This document shows positions 1-14,300 of a DNA stretch of 64,000 nucleotides, one piece after another. Where the stretch lies: positions 9,756-73,755 of the forward strand of contig NW_019091406.1 in assembly GCF_001949145.1 (NCBI RefSeq). Reading direction: 5' to 3'. Source of the DNA: Acanthaster planci. Its lineage: Eukaryota > Echinodermata > Asteroidea > Valvatida > Acanthasteridae. Below the pieces are notes generated by a model, which had not been told where the DNA came from, made no database searches, and was given only the letters and a program-made list of their open reading frames with translations. A program made the translations under genes and the position numbers. Within the stretch, counting starts at the first letter, position 1. The number at the start of each line of letters is the position of its first letter.

Positions 1-2393
1 ACCTCCTCGACGTCCTACAACAACTCCACACACAAGTGCAATGGCTATAAGAACAACACTTTTCAAAAGCACTTCATTACAACCATTTCAGCCTGTGCCT
101 AGTCAAGGTAAGCAATTAAAAATTAGTTTATAATTTTGTTGTATATCTAGCACTCTTATACATTTTTTCTCTTTTAAGTTCACTAATTGAGGACACCTCT
201 TTTTGTCTAGATTGCGCATGTTATTCATCCCATTGACCACACAAAAATGGCAAAACACATAGTAGTCTATTGCTGGCTGCCCACAATTCAATATCAAGTC
301 AGTGGTGTCTTGTTACAGCCACCACATGATGAAACTAAACTTTTTTGAGTCTGCAATGCATTCATTCCCCAATCATAAGAAACTGTAATCATAGGTCAGA
401 GGTACATGACTATATCTGTAGTTTGAGATTTGAAGTTCTCATTGTGAAGTTGACAAGTGAAGTAATAATTTTGCAGTAGCACCAAGGAATGTATCTATTT
501 TGTGAGTATGTGTGATTCTAATTGCAGTCTCCTGACAAAGGACAGAGCATACTGTGTAAAACATCGAGAACGCTTCTGTTCTTATCAGAACCACACATAC
601 TCACAAAGGAGGTATTTTGCATAGTATAACCACAGATCTTTTACCCATTTTATCAGTAGTTTTAGTACCAGTAATCACATGTGTATCTGCATCATATTTC
701 AACGGTAAAAAATGAAATGTTAAAATAAAGTGACAGGTTTTAGTTCTTTGACATTCAAGTACTAATAAGTTTAAAGTTCCAAATGTATATTTACAAAAGA
801 AATATATTGGGAACTTATTCTTACAGGTGTAGGTAATGGCCAAATTTTTCCAGGATCTCTCTCTACACAACGTAATGAGTTTGCATTCTCAGCTAATCCA
901 GCCACTTCAATAATGGGTGCAACATCAGCGACTACTCTACTTTCAACGACAGCTGCACTTTTGAAAACAGCATTGCCCACAGCTACTCCAGTTGCAAGTG
1001 CAAGGATAAGTACTCTGTCATTGACTACTCCACTTGCTGTGGCAACCACACTGTTGAAAACAACTTTGGCGACAGTTCGTCCACCCACAAGTACAAGAAG
1101 TAGTACAACATTGCCAGCAACTACGCAACAACTTTCAAGTACAAGACAGAGTGCAACACCAACAACACCATTAGCAACCACTCCTCTCAGAAGTATCACT
1201 TCAGGACATCAACAGCCTGTTACAGGTCAAGGTAAGGAAATGCTGTTTATGAAAACAGCTACAAAATAAAATAACAAATGCCTTTGTGACATCTGTTTAA
1301 ACGAGTCCTTCTGTACCTGGCAGGTGGAGGCAGTGGCCAGATATCTCAAGAAACTCCTTCTACATCGCGTAATGAGTTTCTGTTCTCAGCTAATCCAACT
1401 ACTTTGAGAATGGCATCATCGACAACATTACCTGAAATAGCAAGCTCTCTGCTGAAAACTGCACTGCCAGCAACACACCTTCCAACCACGGCAACCATAG
1501 GTATGGCCCTGTGTCTTTCAAACCTAGTGAATGGCATTATACAGGTTAATAACCTCAAAAGAATTATTTCCATATTATTTTTTAAACATTAGAATGCCAG
1601 TTTTAGTGAGATGAGAAATGGGGCTGTGCTTTCAAATTAGCTGAATAATCTTATATTGCAATTTTTTTTTCAAAATCAAGTGTTTGGAGGTGCATATCAG
1701 TAAAATAAAGAGGAACAAAATCTATTTATTGGGTTTCAACACTGCATTCTAAAAGCATGTTTCAAGATGTTTTGAGTATTTAAAACCTGGTGCATATGTC
1801 CAACAGGCCAAAAATAAATCCTCCATTTTTTTCCTACTTTTTGTGGTGCGTGATTTGTGGTGCGTGATTTTCCGCGGACTAAGGCAAAAAAAGTCCCCAA
1901 TTAGGACAGAATGACACTTGGATAATACCAACTTGGGGACAGACCACTTTCCTGAAACGTAGAGGGCTTAACTACCACACAAACTTCCATGATTTGTTTC
2001 CGCTTTTGTGGGAAGTTGGTACAACTGAATACTCAAATATTTACCTAAATGGAAGGTTGAATATCCAACCTTCAGTTATGCAAATTTACTCAGCTTTAAT
2101 AAGAAATATTGTAAAAAATACAATTTTCAAAACTATGAGCAGGACAGATACACTCAATTTCACTCCTCATAAGAGTAACCTTAACAGACAAAAGGTAGTA
2201 ATTTTGTACTTCAAAGGCAGTCATTTATTTGCATACATAATATGCTTTCCAGCTCCAGGAACAACGATAACAACAACAACAACTTTCCCATCTGCAACTG
2301 AGAAAGTCACTACCGTCAAAGAAGTTACAGTTACTCCATCATCTACCACAACAACAATAATAACCACTCAAGTTCCTCTGGAAGAAAGCACAG
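1..2393 (+). other. Ser/Thr-rich mucin exons (5' block)
   Basis: Four exons (1-107 partial, 827-1231, 1324-1500, 2253-2393), all ending in phase 1. The exons at 827 and 1324 are duplicates: each opens with a Gly-rich stretch, then an RNEF-F-FSANP motif, then Thr-rich sequence containing LLKTALP. The 135-codon exon at 827 is the longest Thr-rich exon here, and exon 2253 carries runs of Thr. These are PTS-type segments expected to carry O-glycans. The + strand frame is supported by splice sites; the long minus-strand reading frame across 771-1199 is the antisense shadow of Thr codons. Confidence 0.8.
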
Positions 2394-5300
2394 GTGAATT
2401 ATTAAAACACAATCTATTGCAGTAAGGGATCTACAGCTCAGGGAATGTACTTCATAAATGTATGCAGAACTAGACACTACATATACCACGCCTCAAATTG
2501 TAGGAGTAATACTTCATTTCTCTTGCGCTGTGCTCCATTATACTTTATCTTTTAAGCAGGTTTCAGAATAATTAGTTTTCAGCTTTAATGTTTTTAAGGA
2601 ATGCTATGGGTACTTACCCGGGTGTAGTTTCGACAATTCCCATGGAATATGTACACCCAAATTTGAAGGAAAAAGTGAAACTTAGAGCAAATTTTAAGCC
2701 CAAACTTAGACTCTGATTACCATACCAGTATCTTTAGACTAATCTACATATTTTTAAGTGTGCATTTTCGCCCTGAAAAAAACCTTGATACTGAAGATGT
2801 TTAAAGTTTCTGTTGTTTTATGCTTCAGAATTACACAAAGAAAACAGCTGAATCAGAAATTGTTAAAACATTCAGGAAAACTGATAGAGCACAGACATGC
2901 ATTTCAATAATCAAGATGATTTGAAGGATTTGAACCTGTGACCTGTGGAACACTATACAGGCACTCTACAAACTAAGCTAACCATCCCCATATGTTGGTG
3001 GTTCCTTGCATCTGTTTATATCTTTGTTCAGGGGCTGCTTGTCAGAGCAGTAACCCTGAAGAACACCACATAGACAGGGATCTCTGTCCAAAATACATGA
3101 TGTAACCTGGGAAATGGTGAACTGGTTTTGTGGAGGGTGCGAGTTCAAATTAATTTTAGTCAATTGTTTGTTCATCTTTATAATCGAACATTCTTGAAAA
3201 ATACATACCTTTACAATAGGAAGTTACGACTCCCTCATGCAGCCTCCTTTATATTTTTTATTCAAGGGAGTGCAACAACGGAGGCCTCGACAACTACAAC
3301 ATTAAATACAGTGCCTTCAGGTGGTGGCCCTGTAGTTGTTGCACCACCAGGTAAATTGAATTGTTAAAAGTTTCCTTTTTATGGTTTTTAACTTATTACT
3401 TGTTAATGCCATTTAAAAATGCTACTAAATCTGTACCTGAACTGTATTATCAGTACAACTCACTGGCCAACATGCGCAGAAATGCCAGATATTTTCACGT
3501 ATTAGCATGGGAAGGACTCCACTAGCTGTTAAGCAGTTTCTCCTCAACAAATTTGAGGAAATCAAACGGGAAGGTATTTTCATTTCCTGAGTAGCAGGGA
3601 ATTTTATAAGAAAATGGAGCTTTTTTTGTATAGGTCATGGTCCCGGAGGATCAATTGGCATCCAACCCGTCACATCAAATGAAGGATCTTTTGTTTTCAC
3701 AGGTATGATTCCTTACTAGGCTGGAAAGCATAATTTCCAATGCATTCTTGGTGAAATTAGACATAACTTTCTCATTTTGTGAACTGTTGAGCTAGTTTTG
3801 ATAAAGTCAGCATTTCAGGAGACTCAGATTTGTCATACGGTGTTCCCCTTGCAAGACATAATAGTATCTGTACTGTTTTCTCCATTATGACATGAATGTA
3901 TAATATTCTGCTTCAGTGTTGTATTTGAGTCCATCACAAGTCCCTGCAAGTCCCTGTAGGTCCATCACAAGTCATTCAGTCTTAAGCCAATTCATGAGCT
4001 AGTCAAATGAGCTGTGACAAAAGTATTCCTTTGTCATTGTTCACCCTGTTACTTATAACTAGCCTTGTGAAGTGTGACTAGACTTGTAAAGGGGCTTGTG
4101 AAAGGACTTCTGATGGACTCGAATACAACATTGTTCTGCTTATCATTGAGGAAGTAAGAGTTATATCAGGAGTAGCAGTTATGATACCATGTTAACACCT
4201 GCCACGGGGAGAGTGAGCATACATGCACCCAAATCAAAGTTTATACAGTGAAGTATGTGAGAAATTGAGGCAGCTTAATTTAATTGCTGGGATTTTATAT
4301 TTACACAAACTGTGTTAAAATTATAGAGAAAGACCATACAACAGCTTGGATTCCATAACAAATCAAATACCATTGTTGAATCTCATATGCAACTAAAAAC
4401 TTTTCAAATTGAATATTGCATCTTGTGCATAACATAACCATTTTTTTATTAATTCCTTATGTTCAAGGAACAACAACTCAGGCTTCCAATCTAACAGCAT
4501 CAACAGAACAGGCTACAGGCAGTGGTCCTGTTGTTGTCGCACCACCAGGTAAACCATTGTCCTGACTTTGCTGTTCACAACTTGCAGGCATTTTGTAAAT
4601 TAAAATTTGAACCAGACCTTTCATGATTTTTTTATAATTAAATCTTAGTCCTTATCAAAACATAACGTGCTCTTCAAATCAAATGTGCTCTTCAATAAAT
4701 ATCAGAACAATGCAGCATTCAACTCTGACATACACGTGTAGGCAAAATTCTACTTCTAGAGGTTTTGATATTTCCCTTCATTAAAAAAATCTGAGCTTTA
4801 CCGGGGATTATTTGTCCTTCTAGGGGGTAGCTCTGGCGGAGTTATTGGCACCCAACCAGTCACATCAAATGAGGGATCTTTTGTTTTCACAGGTAAAATT
4901 CCTTACTTTTTTAATATACTGGTAGTACAGGGTTCGTTTCATAATAGTAAGACATTCATTTCAATGTAAAAAGTATCATCATTGGAACACAATACCATCA
5001 AGCATTAGAATACAGGACACAATATTATCATTCAGGAAACACTTAAAAAAGCATCTTTTTCCAGTATAAATTCATTATCATGTGTTGCGCAGTGCCATGA
5101 TTTAGCTGGAATGGCACTATATAAATCTTGGTATTATTTTTATTATTATCATTCCAAACACCATTTTTTGCTTTCATATCTTATACTGACAAACTGTTGG
5201 ATTCAATTTGAATCTGTTTTCTGTATGTTATACAAGTCATCATGAAATCCATTGATAACAGGTTCACTGGCAATAAATGTCAAGAAACAAATTGGATCAG

Positions 5301-8300
5301 CCCTCAGTAAAATCCTCCCACTCTTCAAAGAGTCTTCATTGCTCAACACAGTCATATGACTGACTTTGAGAAATTGCCTGCTTAGGAACATTGGATGACA
5401 GTGGAAACCTCTATTTCTTTCCTCAAGGCCCATCTACAACAGAAGGTCCCATTGGAGGCAGACCCATCACAGTACCAGGAGCAGGTAAAGTAAAATCCTG
5501 CAAATCTGTATGCAAGAAGAACGTGTATCAATAATAATACAGACTTTTGCCTGGCCAATTTATTCTACATTGCATGTATTATTGGAAGAAAACTACAAAC
5601 AAATGGTGCCAACAAAGTTGAATCATGCTAAAGCATAGTTTTGTTAATTCCAGTGCTATATAATACATGTATGACTGACTGCTTTGCTTATAAATCTTTA
5701 ATTTCCTTTGCATTTTCAGGAGGAAGTATAAATGGATCCATAGGAACAGTACCTGGTACAACAACTGAAACATCTTTCCGTTTGACAGGTGAAATGAACG
5801 TTTCCCTTTTTAAACTTGTCATTTCTCATTTAAATACGCCAGGCTTTCAAGTTCTTGGTTTCTATTTTCAATGTTTCTCAACAGGTCAGACAACATCAGC
5901 TCCATCAGTGACAATAACATATCCTACTGGACCTGGACCGGCAAGTTTATTGCCACCAGGTAGGCCAACAACTACATGTATCTATTAAATTAGGCTGAAG
6001 AACCCTTTCTATGATTACATACAAATACAGTGCAATATTGTCACGCAATACTCTCAACCGTATCCTATGCTCTTCCCAATTTTTTTTACATCTCTATAAA
6101 GTAGGGGTTAGATTTCTTCAAAAGTCAGAGAAAATCCTGGTCTCTATGGAATTACTGTTTCATATTCCTCACAAGAAAATAATTGCCATGATTATGTAAA
6201 ATGTCTATTTCACACTGTACAAGCATCACACTTGATACCTGCATTTATGCTACAGGAGGAGTTTATAATGGTTCCATCGGTGTTCAACCTGGCAAAACTG
6301 ATGAGACATCATTCATATTTACAGGTATGACAAATAGAACATTAATGTGAATTGATGTGCATTATATAGGGTCAATTTATGCACTCTTTATTCTTCACTT
6401 CTCTGTGATATTTTTGAAAATCAGCACCGGGCTAGTGGCACCTCAATTCCTTAATGGTTAAGATACGTCATGTTGTCACTACTACATCATTCACCAAACT
6501 TCCTTTTTTCCATACCTTTATGGCCCACAGAGGTTAACATTTCCAGTTGTTTGGACTTGCCTGCAAGTAGCCAAATTCCATGCATGTCTAAAGGTGTGGT
6601 CAACATTCAGCCAATAAGGAAGCAAGTGAAAAGACGCAAACAAATTTTTAGCTTTGTGTACTGTACAAAAGTAGGAACATTATTCTGCCTTAGTTTTTCA
6701 GATCAAATGGTTGTGCAATGTTTCTTCCTGTGTGATGACTGAAAACAACTCTGTAATTTTCTTCAATAATAGAACAAACACAATTATCCCCGACTTCAAC
6801 TGTGACCAAAACTGTCATCACATCACCAACTGAAGTGGTAACAAAAGAAATTACAGTATCATCCATCTCCTCTGGCTCAACAACAGAAAGTAAGTTTTCT
6901 TTGAAAATATGAAGTGAATTATCAAGAAAAAAATCTTGATGACTTTTTAACCAAACTTTTACTACACACTAAAATCATCAACATAATTGAATATGCACAC
7001 TTCATTTCAAACATTTGCCATCTTGGGCTGGGGAGGGGAATCATAGGAACAATGTGAAATACACATTGTTATCAAATAATGGTTTATGTGATCAAGCTGG
7101 AACATTCAGGGAGGGGTAAGTAATCACAATCCAATTTACATATTTTGAATGTGAGTCATTTGGGAATTTAATGTAGCCTGCAACTGCTGGACTCTCATGC
7201 TGTAAAAGTGTGTGCTCTTATCAAGCAGTAACGCATGTGTTCTTTGACTGTGAAATGTTCATTTCAGTTGTGCAATAAACTATGATGCATCTTATTATCA
7301 CGTTCTTAACAGATTACTGCATTGAAGGGACTACAGGGACAGAAAAAGAACGTTTTACTTCTCCAGATGGAATGTATGGGCAAGGTTATATTGACAGTGA
7401 TGTAGCATGGTCTCTCACAGCTCCAAAATCAACTGCAAATCGTGAGGCCAGGCCAAAACTAACCGTTGTCTTTGAAGATCCTGTCCGACTTGTTGGTGTT
7501 GACCTTCAAGGAAACCCAGATGAAAACATAAAGTTGATGTATGCAATTGCAATCCAAACTGAAGAGAATGGGGACTTTGACAAGTTTGTTGGTCGTTTGG
7601 TGAGTGTGGTTGCTCCTTCTATCTTGTTCAAAATTTTGGCATAAGATCACCTTTCATTTAGTTCTTTGTGCATGTAAATATTAATTTGTCCATAAAATTA
7701 AACGTTCAGTGAGGTGTTAGATAAGACACCACCTATGTTTCTACAAGATCAATTTTCCATTCATTCTCTACCAGAGGAGTTATCTATCTTTTAACCTGTC
7801 TTGTGTTGAAGACTTATATTTTTTAGCAGGCCTAGTTAAAATTGATGAATCAAAATCTAAAATCTGCATAAAATAAACTCAGATTTTGTCTAAAAGGGAT
7901 AAGGAAACAGGAGGGTTGGTTTTATTTCACTCGGCACATCTAAAAGTTGTATTTAAGATACATCTTGTGACACAAAAGTTACATGTTGTTAGAACATACC
8001 GGTACATGTTTGATACACACCTGCAAATAAGTTGCCATTATTTTCCAGTTAGTGTGCTTGGCTTGTGCAATACTGGGCACCTGACAATTTGCTCCATTAA
8101 AGTTAAACTGTTATAATTCCAATTTTTATTTACAGACAAACATCATTGATTTGCAAGGAGATAGCATAGAACACATATCTTTTGATAGCTCTGACATCTC
8201 AAGTGGGGTCCGACAAGCTCGCCTGGAAGTAAGAGCTATCTTTGGCAAAGCCACAGAAGAAAATTTAAGAGTAGCTTTCCACAGCTGCAGGGAGGGTAAG

Positions 8301-11300
8301 TTTAGATCATCAGACTGAGTAAGTTTAGGTTAAACATCAACGATTAAAATTTTACCACGGACACAGTGTTCTCGTTTTAGGGAAAGAACAAAAACTAATG
8401 GAAAATATGGCGAGTATTTTGTACATGTACTACAATTCTAACATTAACACGGCTCTAAAGATGTTGTTTAGGATACATGTAGGAAGGTGCTCTTCAGCAA
8501 CACTGAATGATTCATGCAAAATCAAAGGAAACAGATCTTACTACTAACTCTGGAAAACACAATTCCTCAACTAAATATGAATATGAAAAGTTGCGCTAGC
8601 ATACTAGGAAAGGAGTTTATTTATGGGTCATGCAGGAAAGCCTTTCGGTCTTAATCTTTCTAGCAGAATATACGTAAAGGCTAAAACTTTGGTTTTAACT
8701 ACAGAATCGATTTCAACTGAAGTAACAACAACGGTTGCAAAGACGACTACAGTTCCGACCTTAACAACAACTCCTTCATCGACATCTGAGGAGACAACAA
8801 CTGTCACTGTCAGTATATCCTCAACATCAACCAAGACTATAACAGAAACATCAACCAAGATGACCAGCTTTGGTCCCTCTACTACAAAAGGTACTGAAAT
8901 TTATCTGATAGTTTGTCAGGCAGTAGATACTTAATAAGCAGATACAAGACTCAGAATCTGGAAACCTCCTATTTCAAGCATCAAATTCCATTGAAAGTTG
9001 ATAAGCTTAAGGTGCTAAGCAGGAAAGAATGTGCTCATAGTTTCTGTACAAACTGACCCTTCCAAATAAGGATGAATGTCTTAAATTTGTTGTACCTTCA
9101 ACATTTTCCTGTCACTAATGGGTTGCTCCTACATTCAATGCATCTTTGCATCTTCTGGATTTCTGAGGAGATATCATTGATTCTTGATGGATTGCTTGGA
9201 CCACTATATATGTGCAGATGAACATATGGGGGCAATTCCAAATAACAGACAATATTGGCAAACAGAAAATGCGCACACGTATCACGCATCCTTATCTTTT
9301 CTGCTGATGACCTCATCACTTTAGGCTGTGTCATTATACGTAATGTGTAGAGGCCCCACAGATGACAACGAATGTAAGCAACTTGGAACCCATACGTATG
9401 AAGTTTCGGTTTTGCAAACCTCATTACACTACCAATTTGTGTTCCTATAAACAAAAATTTCATACTTGCAAAGTCACTCAAAGGAATGCCTTTGAGTGAC
9501 TTTGGGGTGAAGAAATTCTGTTTTTGAAGAAATAGGGCCACCTATGTTGCTACATTGCCTTATGCATCATCACATATGAACATGCAAGTCATGACAAAAC
9601 TAAATTTGTGCATGCTTATACATACCCGTATATGTGTTGTGTCATACGGATACACATACGAACACAAACGAATCAGCTTGGATGCTGAAACTGTCTAATG
9701 GCAACCCTTGCACAAATTTTCAATTTGGCATAGATAGAGTGACATACATAAACTTTGTCTTATCTCTGACACAGGAGATTGCATGGACCTTCTACTGGAT
9801 CGTGAAGCTAACCGCATAGCATCTCCTTCCAATCAGCAAGTGGCATTGTCAACATTCAGCAGGGATGAAAAATACTCATTCAGTGCAGCACAAGCAGAAA
9901 TATACTTGCTCTTCAACTCAGTGTTGCGCATTACTGCCATTGACCTGTTCACCGAAGGGGTGAAGAATTTTGCTGTTTTTGCTGGATCCTCCTTCTCTGA
10001 TCTCAAACCAATTACAGATGCCAATGGTCAACAGCAGGTGAGACTATATATAAAGCAGGTGTATCATACATAGCCAAAAGGTCACATTTCCTATTTTCAC
10101 AAATAACATGTTGAGAAAGAGGTTCCACTGTATCCAACTAAGTTGTGTCTTTAGGGCAGGAAAACATAAAGCTTGAATGCAATGTAAAAGCAGTCAATTG
10201 TATGTAGAGTTTGCATTTAACAGGCATTTTCTGGTGGATTAGAAAAAGTACAATACAAGCTAACATTTTATGAACAAGGACACAAGTATCAAAAACTCAT
10301 CCAGGAAAATTAATCAATATGAAAAGAGTGAAGAAAATAAAAAATCTTGAAATAAAATATATCTGCTTCAGCACACAACTGATGGAATGGGTACATGCAT
10401 ACAAGTTAAAAGTAGTTTTCATAAATTTCTACCAAAAAAAACTTCTTTCTGTTCATCTGAAACAGGAATTCACGATAGACAAGTCTTCTGAATTCACCAG
10501 AATCACATTGCCAGATGTCCAGGAGTTACAGAATGTTAGAGCCATGAAGCTACAATTCTTTAGATCCTTGGACTCTGTTGAAACCGCAACTCTGAAAACA
10601 GAACTTGTTGGTTGCGTAAAAGGTATGTACACCGTGTAAAGGGTTTTCACAAGTTTCAGAGTCCTAGAGCTGATCATGATGTATTTGGAGACAAAAACTA
10701 TTGAAATGTATTTACAATACACAGTCTACAGTAAGATTGTTTTGTTGGTGTTTTGTCAATTTTAATTGGATCTTTTCTATAACTTTAATATCATTGAGTA
10801 TAATTGTATAAATATATAAATCTTTTTTATTGTTTTATTAACGTTTTTCATGGTTAATCATGCATAATTCTGCCATAATCTGCCAGTCTTTCATAATTCT
10901 GTTAAAGTAAACAACTTATGAATGAATCCCAAAGATTTGACAAGCTACATGCCTCAATTATGGTACATATGTACTTCTGTGCACTCCAAGACTTCAAAAA
11001 GGTACACTGCTATCATTAATAAATAATGCACCCTTTTGTTGCATTTATAGTCAAATGTACTTTATTGCCAGTTTTTTCATTTTTTTCTTTTCCAAAAGAA
11101 CTTCCATCAGAAAAGGAACTTCTCACAACACTGGAAGTGACAGTCGAAGCACCTCTCACCACAGAAGCAACAACAACAGAAAAGAAGGAAACAAAATCAG
11201 TTACCACTACAGCAGAGGAGGTCATCACAGACGTATCTACTACAACAAAAACTACTTTGAATCCTGAAGGAACAAGCACTCAACAACCACAAGGCAAGCC

Positions 11301-14300
11301 AATCCTTTCATTGCACTAAAAGACCAAATGTGTACACTGAACCTTTGAAAAGGTCCACAACATGTATTACCAATGAAACAGAAGAAAAATCTAAACTTAT
11401 GTGTGAACAAGTACTAGAACAATAAAAATGTTTGCTGTTCATTTTAAAAATTGATTTATTATTAATTTCTGATACTGAATCAATTCCCCTGAAGTTCTCA
11501 TGGCATTCCAAGTATTGTAGCATATAAGCCTCAAAAAAACTTAGGAGAGATGAGAATTAAACAAGCTCAGAAAAACTTCAGGAAAAACATCCCAGAAATA
11601 CTCTGGACTGAAATCCAATCCCCATGTTTTAGTGAAAAGGCACCATTCCAACTTGGTTTCAAAACACGACTTAATGCATGTTTTTCCATTTTGTAAAATA
11701 CGATTTTTAAACTCATAGCAAAATATTTAGGCCAAGCTCTAGTATACAATGAACTAAAATTGGTTCCAGAAAACAGTGGTAAGAATATCAATCAGCTTTT
11801 CTTGGATCACATTTCAGCAGGTGTTCCATCAGCATCAACATCCAAAACTTCAAGCGTCAAAACCACTGTCCCAACTACTCCTGGCAGCATGGAAACAACC
11901 AAGGAAGAAACTACAACTACAGCAGTAGCCACAACTGAGACTGAAACCACAACCAAAACTACATCAACAGCCAAAATAACACAGTTGGCCACTCTCATTC
12001 CAAAAGGTGTTGTATCCCTTATAAAGTTTGGCTTCAGAATGCTGCTAGTTTATGGGCTATTGTTGCTTTGGATTACATACATTTCTCACTGCTACAAAAC
12101 AATTTGTGTATACAGGTTGAGTTCATCACATGTACAATTTTGCCTGCAAAATTCCACATTTCTTGGACTTTTACAAAAACCAGTTGTTAAGCATATTTGA
12201 GTCATACAGTCTTAATTGCTCCAGTGACAAAACTCTCTAATCTGCCTATATTTACAATGACATTTGTCGTATGTACACACAAGTAGACCGAATTACAATC
12301 CTAATGTTCTTGTTGATAAATGCATTATTCCTTATACACTCTTCTTGTATCTCATGAGAAATGTCTACATCATATTACACCTCCAGAAAACTGCAATGAC
12401 GTCCTAACACCATTCATGAGCCAGAGTTCAATGGCAGATGGTCCAGTGCCCTCACAGCGCAGGTTTGTTGTTCCATTCACAACTCCAGTAACAATAACGG
12501 AGTTGACCTTGCAGGGAGACACACAGGGCAATGCAATTATGAGCTTCACTGTCAGCTACCGACTGTATGAGGAGGACTCGACACGGGAACTTCAAGATGA
12601 TTCTGGCCTGCAGGTCAGTTTTCAACCATTCCTAGAATAACTTTGAGGTTAACTTTGGCATAATTTAGAAATGATTTCTTCACATTTGTCTCCAGCATAC
12701 AAAGACAGGCATCCAGAGCAAACTATGGCTGCATAATTTAGACCGATTCACACACTGATTGATGCAAGAAGAAAAATAAGTCATTATATGTAAATGACCC
12801 ACACAAGTTAATTGCTGATTAGATATCAATTCTAACTTTCCTAAAGTAAATGTACGAATGACAGAATTACAAATAAATTTAACTGTTGTTATCCCAGAGT
12901 ATGTCTATATTGGGCTTTAAATGGGCACATGTATATGTCAGTTTATCTTTTTGATAAATATAAATACATTTATAAGAAATTGAAAACACACCACCTGATC
13001 CCATTCCAATGTGCATAATATATGTTCATATACATAGACCAAAAAGTGCTTAGATACCTGCAATACCTGCTGAGTTGCCAAATTAAATACAATTGCTTTA
13101 TTGTATTCCTCTGACTAGATTTTCAATGTACCTTGGGATGTGGATGTGACTGACCCAGTCACCATATCTTTGCCATTCACCAAACTGGAAAATGTCATAG
13201 AAGTAACCCTCACCAACTTGAATGTGCCTGAAAACAAGCAAGCAATCTTTACTGCTGAATTCCATGGCTGTGTGAACTGTGAGTGTTTGAATTATTAGCA
13301 TGATTTCCCTTCACTTTCCAATCAGACATTTTCTAACCTCTGTTATTAAGCAATCTGATGACCATGTGGGCCATCACTTTCCTGTGATTCTGCCTTTTCA
13401 TGTTTCCTTTTGTCTCTAAATGTGGAGTCCATAATCTCCTTTTTGTGGTGAGATGATGCCACACATCAAGTCACCTATAGTGTTTTTGTTTATTTTGGTT
13501 AGCTCTGTGCTTATCATTGCCTCTCAATACTATTTACAAATATTGGCATTGCCACATTAAAAGTGATGCTCAGTCTCTTCAGTTTAACAGTTTCGACAGT
13601 TTGGGACACAGAATAAAATTAATCTGTATCTACCAGAAACACCAGTGTGACCTATTTTATCTTTTCCTTTGAGGAGCTTATTATTTCAAACAAAGAGCCT
13701 CAATGTATACCTTGCATCTGTCATTTTTAAGTGTAAATATATTGACAAAGTCTACAGAAAACTTTAATCAAATCATGTGAGTACGCTATCCGGTAAAGGA
13801 CTTGAACTGACTGAAATGGAATTAAAATGCAATTCATTCTAAGTTATTCTTTCTGCATTTTCAAGCAGTACCGATAATTACACCCTCGATAACAACGATG
13901 CTCACATCAACTACCTCCACAACAACCGCCCCAACAAGCACCACACCAGAGATGTTGAACACAATGCTGTCATCAACTGTGACCACCACTACAGCAAAGG
14001 TCACAACCACAGAAGTTACCAGACAAACTGTGAAGGCAATCACCGAACCTGAAAGTGAGTGAGATTCTTTGTGTCAGTTACGGTCAGGTTGCCCTTGTTA
14101 AAATACGTTTACAATATGCAGCACTCGTTTAAGTAAAAGCAAAAAAGGTGGTATACATAAGGAAAAAAAATTCCTTCAATGGGCACCAATCATTCACTTC
14201 ACAGGGTTATTGTAACATTAAAGAGACCAAATACTTTTAAATGTTTAAGACCTGGAAGACCAAATTCAGTTGTTCAAAGCATTTTTCCTCTGCTTGTGAG

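Noticed and set aside
771-1199. 142-codon minus-strand frame rich in Val
   Set aside because: Complement of Thr (ACN) codons reads as Val/Cys/Ser; the plus-strand mucin exon explains it.
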